Shown here: one piece after another, positions 7,826-17,035 of the stretch
Layout: each line of letters opens with the position of its first letter
Position numbering within the stretch: position 1 is the stretch's first letter
DNA from: Streptomyces sp. NBC_00483
Lineage (GTDB): Bacteria; Actinomycetota; Actinomycetes; Streptomycetales; Streptomycetaceae
Direction of reading: 5' to 3'
NCBI RefSeq assembly: GCF_036013745.1
Contig: NZ_CP107880.1
Location: 2,418,001-2,482,000, forward strand
DNA: 64,000 nucleotides
Translations under genes and position numbers: made by a program
Notes under the pieces: generated by a model
What the model was told of the DNA's origin: nothing
Seen by the model: only the letters and a program-made list of their open reading frames with translations
Database searches by the model: none

Positions 7826-8476
7826 TCAGAGTTCGGCGGAGATCTCCACGCCCGCGTCCGTGACCTGCGCGGACACCGCGGAGAGGTCCTTCACCACGAC
7901 GTCGGCGGAGAGCTCGTCCGCCTCGTGCGTTGTGGTCAACGCCACGGTCTTCATGCCGCCGACGCGGCCGGCGGTGAGACCGGCCGGGGCGTCCTCGAAG
8001 ACGACGCAGCGCTCCGGGTCCACGCCCAGCTTTCCTGCGGCGAGCAGGAACGGCTCGGGGTTGGGCTTGCCGTGCGTGATGTCGTCCGCGGCGATCAGCA
8101 GCGGCGTCCTGATCCCGACGGCCGCGAGGCGGGCCTCGGCGAGGCGGCGGGTGGCGGAGGTGACGACGGCCCAGCGCTCGTCGGGGAGCGAGGTGAGCAG
8201 GTCGAGCGTGCCGGGCAGGACGTGGGTGCCGCCGTTGGGCACGTCCTCGACCTCGAGCTCCTCGATGCGGGCGACGGCGCCCGGGACCTTCTCGGCGGGC
8301 AGCAGGTCGGCCGCGATCTCGGCGGCGGGGCGGCCGTGCAGCTCGACGGCGGCGAAGGCCTCGGCGGTGATCCCGTACTCCTCGGCCCAGCGGGTCCAGC
8401 AGCGGTACACCGACTCCATCGACGAGAGCAGGGTTCCGTCGTTGTCGAACAGCAGGGCGTCAGCGGTGATCTTCAT
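7826..8476 (-). CDS. HAD-superfamily sugar-phosphatase-like hydrolase
   Basis: A 216-residue cytosolic HAD phosphatase. Motif I is LLFDNDGTLL near residues 8-17 (DxD with Asp nucleophile and Asp acid). An alpha-helical cap follows at about 20-85. Motif II is VVTSAT near 105. The motif III Lys and motif IV acids lie in HGKPNPEPFLLAAGKLGV and CVVFEDAPAGLTAG. This layout matches subfamily I phosphatases such as sugar-phosphate or 2-deoxyglucose-6-phosphatases; the substrate is unknown. The ATG at 8476 faces the divergent membrane-protein gene 71 bp away. It is a monocistronic unit with its own terminator. Confidence 0.85.
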   Translation of the reverse strand: MKITADALLFDNDGTLLSSMESVYRCWTRWAEEYGITAEAFAAVELHGRPAAEIAADLLPAEKVPGAVARIEELEVEDVPNGGTHVLPGTLDLLTSLPDERWAVVTSATRRLAEARLAAVGIRTPLLIAADDITHGKPNPEPFLLAAGKLGVDPERCVVFEDAPAGLTAGRVGGMKTVALTTTHEADELSADVVVKDLSAVSAQVTDAGVEISAEL

Positions 8477-8547
8477 ATGTCCCGAGGGTACGGGTCACCC
8501 CGGGGTCGAGCGCATCGGGTCTTTTGGCCCGTAATAGGCTCACGGCC

Positions 8548-8907
8548 ATGCTTGATGTCCTGACCCTGGTGACGGGTCTCGCCGCGATGGCGCTCGCGGC
8601 CTGGTGCGGTTTCGCCGCGTATCGCGACCAGCCGACCAAGGACTGGCACTTCATCGGCATGGCCGTGGTGTCGGTGCTCGCGCTGGCGCAGCTGGTGGTC
8701 GGGATCGTGCAGCTCGCACGGGGCGAGAAGCCGGACCAGGGCACGACGATCTTCGTCGCGTATCTCATTGGGGCATTCGCGTGCGTTCCGGCCGCGGGCT
8801 TCATGTCGCTCGCCGAGCGGACCCGCTGGGGTTCGGTGACGGTCGCCGCGGGCGGCGTGGTGCTCGCCGTCCTCGAGGTGCGGCTCTTTGACATCTGGGG
8901 AGGCTGA
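8548..8907 (+). CDS. Small integral membrane protein
   Basis: A 119-residue protein with about four predicted transmembrane segments: LTLVTGLAAMALAAWCGFAA, FIGMAVVSVLALAQLVVGIVQ, TTIFVAYLIGAFACVPAAGF and WGSVTVAAGGVVLAVLEVRL. I chose ATG 8548; the frame extends to a TTG at 8524 with no ribosome site. The stop sits two bases before the GTG of the next membrane-protein gene, so the two form an operon. No domain was recognised; function unknown. Confidence 0.75.
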   Translation: MLDVLTLVTGLAAMALAAWCGFAAYRDQPTKDWHFIGMAVVSVLALAQLVVGIVQLARGEKPDQGTTIFVAYLIGAFACVPAAGFMSLAERTRWGSVTVAAGGVVLAVLEVRLFDIWGG

Positions 8908-8908
8908 G

Positions 8909-9349
8909 GTGGCTGTGACCGCTGAAGAGAAGGACACCAAGCGGAGCCGCCTCATCAGCGGACCCGGCATGCTGCTCGTGTGGCTCTACGGCGTGATGGT
9001 CGTCGGGGCCGTGTCGCGCTCGGCGGTGCAGATCTCCACCGAGTTCGACAAGGCGCCGCTGGCGTACTCGCTGTCGGCGGTGGCGGGGCTCGTGTACGCC
9101 TTCATCACGTACTCGCTGGTGCGTGGCGGGGACAAGGCTCGGCGGGCCGCATTCGTGTGCTGCGCCCTGGAGTTGGCGGGCGTGCTGATCGTCGGTACGT
9201 GGACGCTGGTGGAGCCGTCCGCGTTCCCGGACGCGACCGTGTGGTCGGACTTCGGGATGGGCTATCTGTTCATCCCGGTGCTGCTGCCGCTGAGCGCGAT
9301 GTACTGGCTGCGCAAGGGTGTGCTGCAGCGGCAGCAGCCGGAGGGCTGA
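8909..9349 (+). CDS. Small integral membrane protein
   Basis: A 146-residue protein with a short charged N terminus (VAVTAEEKDTKRSR) and four hydrophobic segments (MLLVWLYGVMVVGAV, LAYSLSAVAGLVYAFITYSLV, FVCCALELAGVLIVGTWTLV, MGYLFIPVLLPLSAMYW). The GTG at 8909 was chosen because GGAGG lies five bases upstream. It follows the preceding membrane gene directly and probably works with it. Function is unknown; the composition resembles conserved actinomycete integral membrane proteins with no assigned role. Confidence 0.75.
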   Translation: MAVTAEEKDTKRSRLISGPGMLLVWLYGVMVVGAVSRSAVQISTEFDKAPLAYSLSAVAGLVYAFITYSLVRGGDKARRAAFVCCALELAGVLIVGTWTLVEPSAFPDATVWSDFGMGYLFIPVLLPLSAMYWLRKGVLQRQQPEG

Positions 9350-9352
9350 CCC

Positions 9353-9871
9353 TCAGGCGCTCGCCACGAACGCGTTCGCCGCGGCGCCCGCGGTCTCGGT
9401 GTCCTTGGCCAGCGTGACCACGGTGAGGCGGTCGTCGACCCGCTGCGTGGACACGGCCGCGTAGCCGTGCTGGCGGTACAGGCGCAGATTGTGGTCGCTG
9501 CGGTGACCGGTGAACAGCTGGAAGCGCTTGGCCGTGCCCGTCGCCCCCAACTTCGCCTCCACGGAGGCGAGCAGCCGGCCGCCCAGGCCGTGCCGTTGCA
9601 TGCGCGGGTGGACGATCAGCTTGTTGATGTGCGCCGTGCCGTCGGCGTCGACCGTGCCGCGCACGGACGCCACCACCTCGTCGCCGAGGCGCGCCACGAG
9701 CACGGTGCCGCTGCCGAGTTCGGCCCTGATCGAGGTCAGGGACTGTGTGAGCGGCTCGATCGAGTAGTCCCCGTAGAGCTGTGCCTCGCTCTGGTAGCAG
9801 AGGTACTGCAGCTTGAGGATCTGTTCGGCATCCGTTTCGGTCGCCGCAGAGATGGTCACGCTCATGCCCAT
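9353..9871 (-). CDS. GNAT N-acetyltransferase
   Basis: A 172-residue acetyltransferase. The acetyl-CoA binding signature is LIVHPRMQRHGLGGRLLASVE (residues about 92-112, with the Q/R-x-x-G-x-G/A loop as QRHGLGG), followed by FTGHRSDHNLRLYRQHGYAAVS near the C terminus. Start ATG 9871 has GGGAGG nine bases upstream; an ATG six bases later is less well placed. It lies 40 bp downstream of the sigma-factor gene on the same strand and may be cotranscribed with it. It converges with the membrane gene ending at 9349, with only three bases between stops. Substrate unknown. Confidence 0.85.
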   Translation of the reverse strand: MGMSVTISAATETDAEQILKLQYLCYQSEAQLYGDYSIEPLTQSLTSIRAELGSGTVLVARLGDEVVASVRGTVDADGTAHINKLIVHPRMQRHGLGGRLLASVEAKLGATGTAKRFQLFTGHRSDHNLRLYRQHGYAAVSTQRVDDRLTVVTLAKDTETAGAAANAFVASA

Positions 9872-9911
9872 GTGTGCATGCCTCCCGCTCACCTGTTCCG
9901 CCGGTTGTCCT

Positions 9912-10430
9912 TCACCCTTTTCCCCGGCGAGCCGTGAGCGCAACCTCGGTGGGCAGGATTCTGCGCAGGCATCCCAGACATCTGGAACGTTCCGGCCCAA
10001 GGCTGCCCTGTGAGATACCCAACTCGCCCGCGATCTCACGGTAAGTGAGGTCTTGCGGGGACAGCAGCGCGTCGATGAGGCGCCGACAGCGGCCGGGCAG
10101 CCGGCGCACCGCACTGCGCAGCGCCCGGTCGCGTTCGCGGGCGAGCGCGCGGCATTCGGGGTCGACGGCGGCCGGATCGGCTGCGGGCCGCAGGCCGTAC
10201 GGAAGTTCGCGCAGTTCCGTACTCCGTTGGAGGCGGGCCTCGGCGCGGACCGCCTCGCGGAGCCAGGCGGCGGGGTCGGCCGGTGCGCCCTGGGTGCCGA
10301 GGTGTTCCAGGAGGCGGACCCAGACGGCCTGTTCGAGGTCGCCCGGGTCGCCGGCCGCGCCCGGGAGTTCGGCGCGGACCTCGGCCGCGAGGAGGGGGCG
10401 CAGAGGCTCGATCACGGTGTCGTACGTCAT
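9912..10430 (-). CDS. Atypical ECF-like sigma factor
   Basis: A 172-residue protein with a recognisable sigma region 4 helix-turn-helix near the C terminus (LSPQDLTYREIAGELGISQGSLGPERSRCLGCLRRIL, about 126-162). A weak region-2-like segment lies at about 30-70 (DLEQAVWVRLLEHLG, PAAWLREAVRAEARLQRS). Region 2 is short and lacks the usual DAEDLVQ-like acidic motif, so it may be a divergent sigma factor or a sigma-like regulator. The ATG at 10430 has no clear Shine-Dalgarno, so it may be leaderless. A GNAT gene follows 40 bp downstream. No anti-sigma gene is adjacent. Confidence 0.72.
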   Translation of the reverse strand: MTYDTVIEPLRPLLAAEVRAELPGAAGDPGDLEQAVWVRLLEHLGTQGAPADPAAWLREAVRAEARLQRSTELRELPYGLRPAADPAAVDPECRALARERDRALRSAVRRLPGRCRRLIDALLSPQDLTYREIAGELGISQGSLGPERSRCLGCLRRILPTEVALTARRGKG

Positions 10431-10444
10431 GTACGGCGGGACGG

Positions 10445-10476
10445 GGCCGCCCCGGCGGCCGGTTGCCGGGGCGGCC
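10445..10476 (-). terminator. Terminator after glpQ
   Basis: Perfect 11-bp inverted repeat GGCCGCCCCGG / CCGGGGCGGCC with a 10-base loop, 49 bp past the glpQ stop and just before the sigma-factor start. Confidence 0.65.
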
Positions 10477-10497
10477 GGGTCTCACTCCAACCGGCGC

Positions 10498-10537
10498 CCG
10501 GGGGTCACCCGTTGACGCCGGGGGTCACCCGTTGACG
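10498..10537 (-). repeat. 20-bp tandem duplication spanning the glpQ stop codon
   Basis: Two head-to-tail copies of a 20-bp unit, on the minus strand GTCAACGGGTGACCCCCGGS. The first copy carries the last glpQ codons and TGA; the second lies immediately downstream in a shifted frame. Equivalent duplications occur at 18325-18390 and 32124-32163. Confidence 0.9.
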
Positions 10538-11736
10538 AAGTCCTCGCGGGCGAGGAGCGCCGTGTCGCAGTTGTCCGAGAAGACGCCGTCGATACCGGTC
10601 TCGTAGTACGCCTTGAAGGCGCCGAACGCGTCGCCGTACGCGTTGGGGTCGGTGCCCTTCTTGAAGTCGGCCGGCAGGAAGGTGTTCTCGTTGCGCATCG
10701 TGTACGGGTGCAGGACGAGGCCCGCCTTGTGCGCGTCCCTGACCAGGGTCGTGGGCTGGGTCAGCTTGCCCGACGAGTCCTTCGGGATGATCAGGTCGAG
10801 CGTCGGGCCGATGCCGTTCGCGTACTTCGCGATCTCCGCGAGCCCCTTGGGCGTGATCAGGTCGGCGACGGTGCGCGGGTCGCCGGTGTCCACGAAGTCG
10901 TACGGGCGCGAGTTCGCCGTGGACAGGAGGACGGCGAGCGGGTTGTCGACCAGCTTGTTCATGCGCTGGATGCTCGTCGGCTCGAAGGACTGGATGATGA
11001 CGGGCGAGTTGCGCCTGTTCAGCTTGTGCGCCCGCAGCACCTTCGCGACGCGCTCCTCCAGGGCGAGGTTCTGCTTGCGGAAGTAGGTGGGGTGCTTGAG
11101 CTCCGGGTAGATCCACACCTCGCGGCCGAGCTTCTTGCTCTGCTCGGCGCGCCAGCGCAGGACCTCCTCGAAGGTGGGGATCTCCCAGCGGCCGTCGTAG
11201 AGCGTGTTGTGCTGGCGGGTGCCCGGGATGCGCTCCTTGGCCCGCAGCGTCTTCAGTTCGGCGAGCGTGAAGTCCTCGGTGAACCAGCCGGTGGTGGCCA
11301 CCCCGTCGAGGCTCTTCGTCGTCTTGCGGTCGGCGAACTCGGGGTGGGCCGACACATTGGTCGTGCCCCCGATTTCCGGTTCGTGACGGCATACGAGATG
11401 CCCGTCCTTGGTCGGGCAGAGGTCGCCGGCCTCGATGATGTGCGCGCCCATGTCGAGCGCCAGCTGGTACGAGCCGAGGGTGTGCTCCGGCCGGTAGCCA
11501 CTGGTGCCGCGGTGCGCGATGACCGTGGGCACGGGGAGGCCCGCGAGACCCTTGTTCATGTTATTCGCGCCACTTTCTCTGTCGGCGGCTCTCGCCGTTC
11601 CGGACGCTCCGAGTGCCGTGACTCCCGCGCCGAGGACCGCGGCGCCGAGCAGCGAACGACGGCCGAGCGCCGCGATGCCGCGCGGCTGCTGCTCCCCCTG
11701 TGCGGCCTGTGACTTTTCGTTCCCCTTGTTCCCCAT
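10525..11736 (-). CDS. glpQ: Secreted glycerophosphodiester phosphodiesterase
   Basis: A 403-residue Tat-exported enzyme that hydrolyses glycerophosphodiesters to glycerol-3-phosphate and an alcohol. The twin-arginine signal GRRSLLGAAVLGAGV with an A-rich cleavage region (ARAA) ends near residue 50. The GDPD catalytic start is VIAHRGTSGYRPEHTLGSY, followed by acidic metal ligands in HIIEAGDLCPTKDGHLVCRHEP. The family C-terminal metal/acid block is GIDGVFSDNCDTAL. ATG 11736 is preceded by GGAGGAG; an upstream GTG frame is not needed. Streptomyces GlpQ1 at this position is, from memory, PhoP-controlled; PHO-like 11-bp units lie upstream. A 20-bp tandem repeat covers the stop codon. Confidence 0.93.
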   Translation of the reverse strand: MGNKGNEKSQAAQGEQQPRGIAALGRRSLLGAAVLGAGVTALGASGTARAADRESGANNMNKGLAGLPVPTVIAHRGTSGYRPEHTLGSYQLALDMGAHIIEAGDLCPTKDGHLVCRHEPEIGGTTNVSAHPEFADRKTTKSLDGVATTGWFTEDFTLAELKTLRAKERIPGTRQHNTLYDGRWEIPTFEEVLRWRAEQSKKLGREVWIYPELKHPTYFRKQNLALEERVAKVLRAHKLNRRNSPVIIQSFEPTSIQRMNKLVDNPLAVLLSTANSRPYDFVDTGDPRTVADLITPKGLAEIAKYANGIGPTLDLIIPKDSSGKLTQPTTLVRDAHKAGLVLHPYTMRNENTFLPADFKKGTDPNAYGDAFGAFKAYYETGIDGVFSDNCDTALLAREDFVNG

Positions 11737-11798
11737 GAAGAACTCCTCCCACCAAGTACTGCCTTGCACCTGTCAAAGCGAGACCGATCGTAGGCGTG

Positions 11799-11831
11799 GG
11801 GAAGTGACGAGTGGGAGACCCTGGACGGAAC
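11799..11831 (-). promoter_or_regulatory. Possible PHO-box direct repeats upstream of glpQ
   Basis: Three contiguous 11-bp units on the minus strand, GTTCCGTCCAG, GGTCTCCCACT and CGTCACTTCCC, at -63 to -95 from the glpQ ATG. All share TC at positions 3-4 and partly match the GTTCACC core of Streptomyces PHO boxes. The match is imperfect (4-5 of 7 per unit), so this is a suggestion supported mainly by spacing and the gene function. Confidence 0.35.
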
Positions 11832-12027
11832 GTCAGGGTGATGCGGCATGGCGTCCGGGCGTTACCGGGGCATCAACGGGGCGCAAACTTCGGTCAACTC
11901 CACGTATCCAGTCGGTGAACCCGATGTGCAACGGGTACTCGTCCGCGAGTATCGTCCTCACCTGCACAGACTCCTCAGTCCAAACCAGGTACCCATCCCT
12001 GCTCATTCCTTGACATCGGAGGGCTCG

Positions 12028-12699
12028 TTGTCCCGCTTCGCGCTCATCAAGGCAGTGCTCGGTCCGATCATGCGCCTGATGTTCCGCCTGCGTGTGGAAG
12101 GCGCAGAGAAGATCCCGGGGAGCGGTCCCGTCATTCTGGCGGGCAACCACCTGACGTTCATCGACTCGATGCTGCTGCCGCTCGTCTGTGACCGGCAGGT
12201 CTTCTTCATCGGCAAGGACGAGTACGTCACCGGCAAGTCCCTCAAGGGCCGCCTCATGGCGTGGTTCTTCACCGGGGTCGGCATGATCCCGGTCGACCGC
12301 GACGGGGCGAACGGCGGTGTGGCCGCGCTGATGACCGGCCGCCGGATCCTGGAGGAGGGCAACATCTTCGGGATCTACCCCGAGGGCACGCGCTCCCCCG
12401 ACGGACGCCTGTACCGCGGCCGGACCGGTATCGCCCGTCTGACGTTGATGACGGGTGCGCCCGTCGTCCCCTTCGCCATGATCGGCACGGACAAGTTGCA
12501 GCCCGGGGGTGCGGGGATTCCGCGGCCGGGGAAGGTGACCGTGCGGTTCGGCGAGCCGATGGAGTTCTCCCGCTACGACGGGATGGGGCGTGACCGGTAC
12601 GTCCTGCGGGCCGTGACGGACTCGGTCATGACCGAAGTGATGCGGCTGTCCGGCCAGGAGTACGTAGACATGTACGCCTCGAAGGCCAAGGCGGCGTAG
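12028..12699 (+). CDS. plsC: 1-acyl-sn-glycerol-3-phosphate acyltransferase family protein
   Basis: A 223-residue lysophosphatidic acid acyltransferase-like enzyme for phospholipid synthesis at the inner membrane. Motif I is NHLTFIDS (H-x4-D) near residues 44-51, motif III is IYPEGTRSPDG near residues 114-124, and motif IV is GAPVVPFAMIG. The N terminus is a hydrophobic amphipathic segment (ALIKAVLGPIMRLMFRL). TTG 12028 was chosen because GGAGGG lies four bases upstream and the family begins (M)SRFALIKAV; the frame stays open further upstream without any start signal. It is followed by a perfect 15-bp terminator. Confidence 0.88.
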   Translation: MSRFALIKAVLGPIMRLMFRLRVEGAEKIPGSGPVILAGNHLTFIDSMLLPLVCDRQVFFIGKDEYVTGKSLKGRLMAWFFTGVGMIPVDRDGANGGVAALMTGRRILEEGNIFGIYPEGTRSPDGRLYRGRTGIARLTLMTGAPVVPFAMIGTDKLQPGGAGIPRPGKVTVRFGEPMEFSRYDGMGRDRYVLRAVTDSVMTEVMRLSGQEYVDMYASKAKAA

Positions 12700-12718
12700 T
12701 CCTTTTTACGGGTGTGTG

Positions 12719-12758
12719 GACCCGGTCGACCGGAGCTTTCCGGTCGACCGGGTCTTTT
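12719..12758 (+). terminator. Strong rho-independent terminator after plsC
   Basis: Perfect 15-bp inverted repeat GACCCGGTCGACCGG / CCGGTCGACCGGGTC with an AGCTTT loop, followed by TTTT on the plus strand. Confidence 0.92.
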
Positions 12759-12780
12759 GCTGCGGCACCGGCCTCCGCTC

Positions 12781-12829
12781 GCGGGGCTCCGCCCCGGACC
12801 CCGCTGCTCAATCGCCGCAGGGGCTTGAA
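12781..12829. repeat. Streptomyces REP-like GC-rich element, copy 1
   Basis: Contains GGGGCTCCGCCCCGGACCCC followed by a CTCAATCGCCGCAGGGGCT module. A closely matching copy is at 23911-23955. Both sit between the 3' ends of convergent genes. Such elements are common and dispersed in Streptomyces genomes (from memory). Confidence 0.75.
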
Positions 12830-12835
12830 ATCCGG

Positions 12836-14368
12836 TTACTGTTCCAGGCGTTGGCCGCGCAGGAGGAACCATGCCGCCACCGACGTCGCCAGCAGGACCG
12901 CCGCGCCGATGCCCGCCGCCACCTGGAGGCCGTCTACGAAGGCGGACTGTGCGCCGTTGAGGAGGGCCTCGCCCTGGGCCGCCGGGAGGCCGGCCGACGC
13001 CTCGACCGCCCCGCCGAGCGAGTCGTGCGCCGCCACCGCGACGTCCTCCGGCGTACCCGCCGGAACCGTGAACCCCGAGTAGACGCCGGTCACGATCGAG
13101 CCGAGCAGCGCGATACCGAGCGCCGTACCGAGTTCGTACGCCGTCTCGGACACCGCCGACGCCGCACCCGCCTGCTCCTTGGGCACGCTGGACAGGATCA
13201 CGTCGGCCGTCACCGTGAACGAGAAGCCCGCGCCGACACCGACGACGAGCAGCACCACGCCCAGCAGCGGATACCCGGTCGACTGGCTCAGCGTGGTGAG
13301 CGCGGCGAGGGCCAGGCCCACCGCCGCGAGCCCGCCCGCGACCACGGAACGTACCGAGAAGCGCCGCGCCACCGTACCGGCGACCAGACCGGCCGCCACC
13401 GCTCCCACCGCGGCGGGGAGTTCGGCGAGCCCCGCCTCGAACGGCGCACGCCCCTGCACCAGTTGCAGGAACTGGGAGAGGAAGAAGACCAGGCCCGCGA
13501 GCCCGAGGATCGTCAGCAGGTCGGCCAGGACCGCGCCCGAGAAGCCACGGTTGCGGAACAGGTGCATGTTCAACAGCGGCGCCTGGAGCGTGAGTTGACG
13601 GCGTACGAACCACACGAGCGCCGCCACGCCGACCACCGCCGACGCGCCCACACCGAGGCCGAAGCCGTGCGCGGCCGCCTCCTTCACCGCGTAGACGACG
13701 CCGATCATGCCGACGAGGGACAGCACCACGCTCAGCAGGTCCCACGGACCGGGCACCGGGTTCTTCGACTCGGGAATGAGCTTCGCGCCGACGATCACCA
13801 GGATCGCCATCACCGGCAGGTTGATCAGGAAGACCGAGCCCCACCAGAAGTGCTCGAGCAGGAACCCGCCGACGACAGGACCGACCGCCGCGCCCGCCGA
13901 GGCCATGGCACCCCAGATGCCGATGGCCAGCGAACGCTCGCGCGGGTCGTGGAAGATGTTGCGGATCAGCGCCAGCGTGGACGGCATCAGGGTCGCGCCC
14001 GCGACACCCAGCAGGGCGCGCGCCAGGATCATCATCTCGGGCGTCGTCGCGTACGCGTTGAGCACCGAGACCGCACCGAAGGCGACCGCTCCCACAAGGA
14101 GCAGCTTCTTGCGGCCGATGCGGTCGCCGAGGCTGCCCATCGACACCAGCAGTCCGGCGATGACGAACGAGTAGACGTCACCGATCCAGAGCAGCTGCGT
14201 GCCGGAGGGCTTCAGGTCCTCGCTGATGTACGGGGTCGCGAGGCCGAGGACGGTCGCGTCCACGGCGACGAGCAGCACGGCCAGCACGAGGACGGAGAGG
14301 GCGAGCCACCGCGCGGGACGGGACTCCACCACCTCCGCCGCAGGGGTGCGCTGTGGTGTGCTGGTCAT
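12836..14368 (-). CDS. MFS multidrug exporter, DHA2 (14-TMS, EmrB/QacA) type
   Basis: A 510-residue drug:proton antiporter with about 14 transmembrane helices. The first helix carries the DHA2 motif LVAVDATVLGLATPYISEDL. Motif A is SMGSLGDRIGRKKLLLVG near residues 75-92. Motif C-like GAMASAGAAVGPVVGGFLLEHFWW is the antiporter signature of helix 5. Start ATG 14368 overlaps the stop of the upstream TetR gene by four bases (ATGA), so the exporter is cotranscribed with and probably controlled by that repressor. The exported compound is unknown. A REP-like element follows the stop. Confidence 0.9.
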   Translation of the reverse strand: MTSTPQRTPAAEVVESRPARWLALSVLVLAVLLVAVDATVLGLATPYISEDLKPSGTQLLWIGDVYSFVIAGLLVSMGSLGDRIGRKKLLLVGAVAFGAVSVLNAYATTPEMMILARALLGVAGATLMPSTLALIRNIFHDPRERSLAIGIWGAMASAGAAVGPVVGGFLLEHFWWGSVFLINLPVMAILVIVGAKLIPESKNPVPGPWDLLSVVLSLVGMIGVVYAVKEAAAHGFGLGVGASAVVGVAALVWFVRRQLTLQAPLLNMHLFRNRGFSGAVLADLLTILGLAGLVFFLSQFLQLVQGRAPFEAGLAELPAAVGAVAAGLVAGTVARRFSVRSVVAGGLAAVGLALAALTTLSQSTGYPLLGVVLLVVGVGAGFSFTVTADVILSSVPKEQAGAASAVSETAYELGTALGIALLGSIVTGVYSGFTVPAGTPEDVAVAAHDSLGGAVEASAGLPAAQGEALLNGAQSAFVDGLQVAAGIGAAVLLATSVAAWFLLRGQRLEQ

Positions 14369-14916
14369 GGTTCCACTCTCCGAAGTGCGCCGCCGAGCAG
14401 CAGCTCGACGATCATGAATTGGAAGTCCTTCGCCGCGACGCGGCCGTCCTGTACGGCCCAGGCGCCGCTGCCGATGAGGCCGTAGAGCGCCTCGGTCAGC
14501 CAGGCGGGGGTCAGATCGATCCGGAACTCGCCCGTCTCCTGTCCGCGTCGGAACAGCGCCTCTATGCGGGAGTCCAGGTGGGCCCAGCCCTCGTGCTGCT
14601 GCTCCCCCTCGAAGAGCTGGTTCTCCGTGACGAGGAAGGCGAGGAGCGGCGCCGACGGCTCGACCTCGCGGATGAGGCGCCGCAACGCGTCCGCGGCCGG
14701 CCCCTCGTCGAGCCGGGCACGGTCGAGCGCCGACTCGCACTCGGCGATGCCGAGCGCCTCCAGCGCGCGGACCAGCGCGTCCCGGCCCGCGAACTGGCGG
14801 TGCAGCGTCGCGCGGCTGATGCCGGCGGCCCGCGCCACCTCGTCCATGGTGGCCGTGGACCTGCGGGTCAGCAGGGCGGCAGCGCTGTGCAGTACCTGAG
14901 CGCGATCGACTGTCAT
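14365..14916 (-). CDS. TetR-family transcriptional repressor of the adjacent MFS exporter
   Basis: A 183-residue regulator. The N-terminal helix-turn-helix covers about residues 8-50 (ATMDEVARAAGISRATLHRQFAGRDALVRAL). The rest is the helical ligand-binding and dimerisation domain. Start ATG 14916 is followed at once by TetR homology. In-frame ATGs at 14934 and 14943 also exist, but the latter would put the start codon inside the 20-bp palindrome at 14935-14954. No Shine-Dalgarno is visible, so a leaderless message is likely. The 4-nt overlap with the exporter implies a repressor-exporter operon with self-regulation. Confidence 0.88.
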   Translation of the reverse strand: MTVDRAQVLHSAAALLTRRSTATMDEVARAAGISRATLHRQFAGRDALVRALEALGIAECESALDRARLDEGPAADALRRLIREVEPSAPLLAFLVTENQLFEGEQQHEGWAHLDSRIEALFRRGQETGEFRIDLTPAWLTEALYGLIGSGAWAVQDGRVAAKDFQFMIVELLLGGALRRVEP

Positions 14917-14934
14917 GAGACAAGAGTACTTCAT

Positions 14935-14954
14935 ATGAGACATGAATGTCTCAT
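14935..14954. promoter_or_regulatory. Perfect palindrome, likely TetR operator
   Basis: ATGAGACATGAATGTCTCAT: 9-bp arms with a 2-bp centre, 19 bp upstream of the TetR start. A further ATGAGAC half-site occurs near 14914. Position and symmetry fit autorepression of the TetR-MFS operon. Binding is inferred. Confidence 0.7.
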
Positions 14955-15071
14955 CGATTCGAGAGGCGGCCATGCGGGGGGAGGCCGTCACGCCTGGCCG
15001 GTACTCCAGTAGCCGGTGCCCTGACGCAGTGTTACGACTGTCGGGACGTCCGACTCTCTGGAGGTACCGGC

Positions 15072-15341
15072 ATGGGGTGCTGCATCTTCGCGGCGATGGC
15101 CGCCATCGGGCCACGGGTGGCCCTGGTCATCACGTGGCTGTTCACCAACCTCGTGGACCGCGCCTTCAGTGGCGTTCTGCTGCCGCTCATCGGCCTGGTC
15201 CTGCTGCCGTGGACGACCTTGGGGTACGTCCTCGCGTACGCCCCCGTGGTCGGTGTCGGCGGGATCGGCTGGGTGGTCATCGTCTTCGGTCTGCTGCTCG
15301 ACCTGTCGAGCTACGGAGGCGGGGCGCGGGCGCGCCGCTGA
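15072..15341 (+). CDS. Small hydrophobic membrane protein
   Basis: An 89-residue protein beginning MGCCIFAAMAAIGPRVALV with three hydrophobic stretches and a basic GGGARARR tail. Start ATG 15072 has CTGGAGG seven bases upstream; earlier in-frame codons lack a ribosome site. It is monocistronic and converges with argH across a shared perfect terminator. No domain was recognised; function unknown. Confidence 0.75.
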   Translation: MGCCIFAAMAAIGPRVALVITWLFTNLVDRAFSGVLLPLIGLVLLPWTTLGYVLAYAPVVGVGGIGWVVIVFGLLLDLSSYGGGARARR

Positions 15342-15372
15342 CGCCCCGCCCGGGCACATACGCGTACACGCC

Positions 15373-15414
15373 GAAGGGCCCGGTTCGTCCACGGATGGAC
15401 GAACCGGGCCCTTC
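15373..15414. terminator. Bidirectional terminator between the small membrane gene and argH
   Basis: Perfect 18-bp inverted repeat GAAGGGCCCGGTTCGTCC / GGACGAACCGGGCCCTTC with a 6-base loop, between two convergent stops. Confidence 0.93.
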
Positions 15415-15431
15415 TCGGTGCCCGCGGGGGC

Positions 15432-17000
<1,569 letters not shown>

Positions 17001-17035
17001 CTACGAAGGAAGCGTGCACCGGGCATCATCCCGGT

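Noticed and set aside
12781..12829. Insertion-sequence remnant
   Set aside because: The element is short, lacks transposase coding and target duplications, and matches the REP-like pattern at 23911.
12573..13844. Open frame opposite and offset to the MFS gene
   Set aside because: Gly/Arg-rich shadow of the exporter coding sequence with no start signal.
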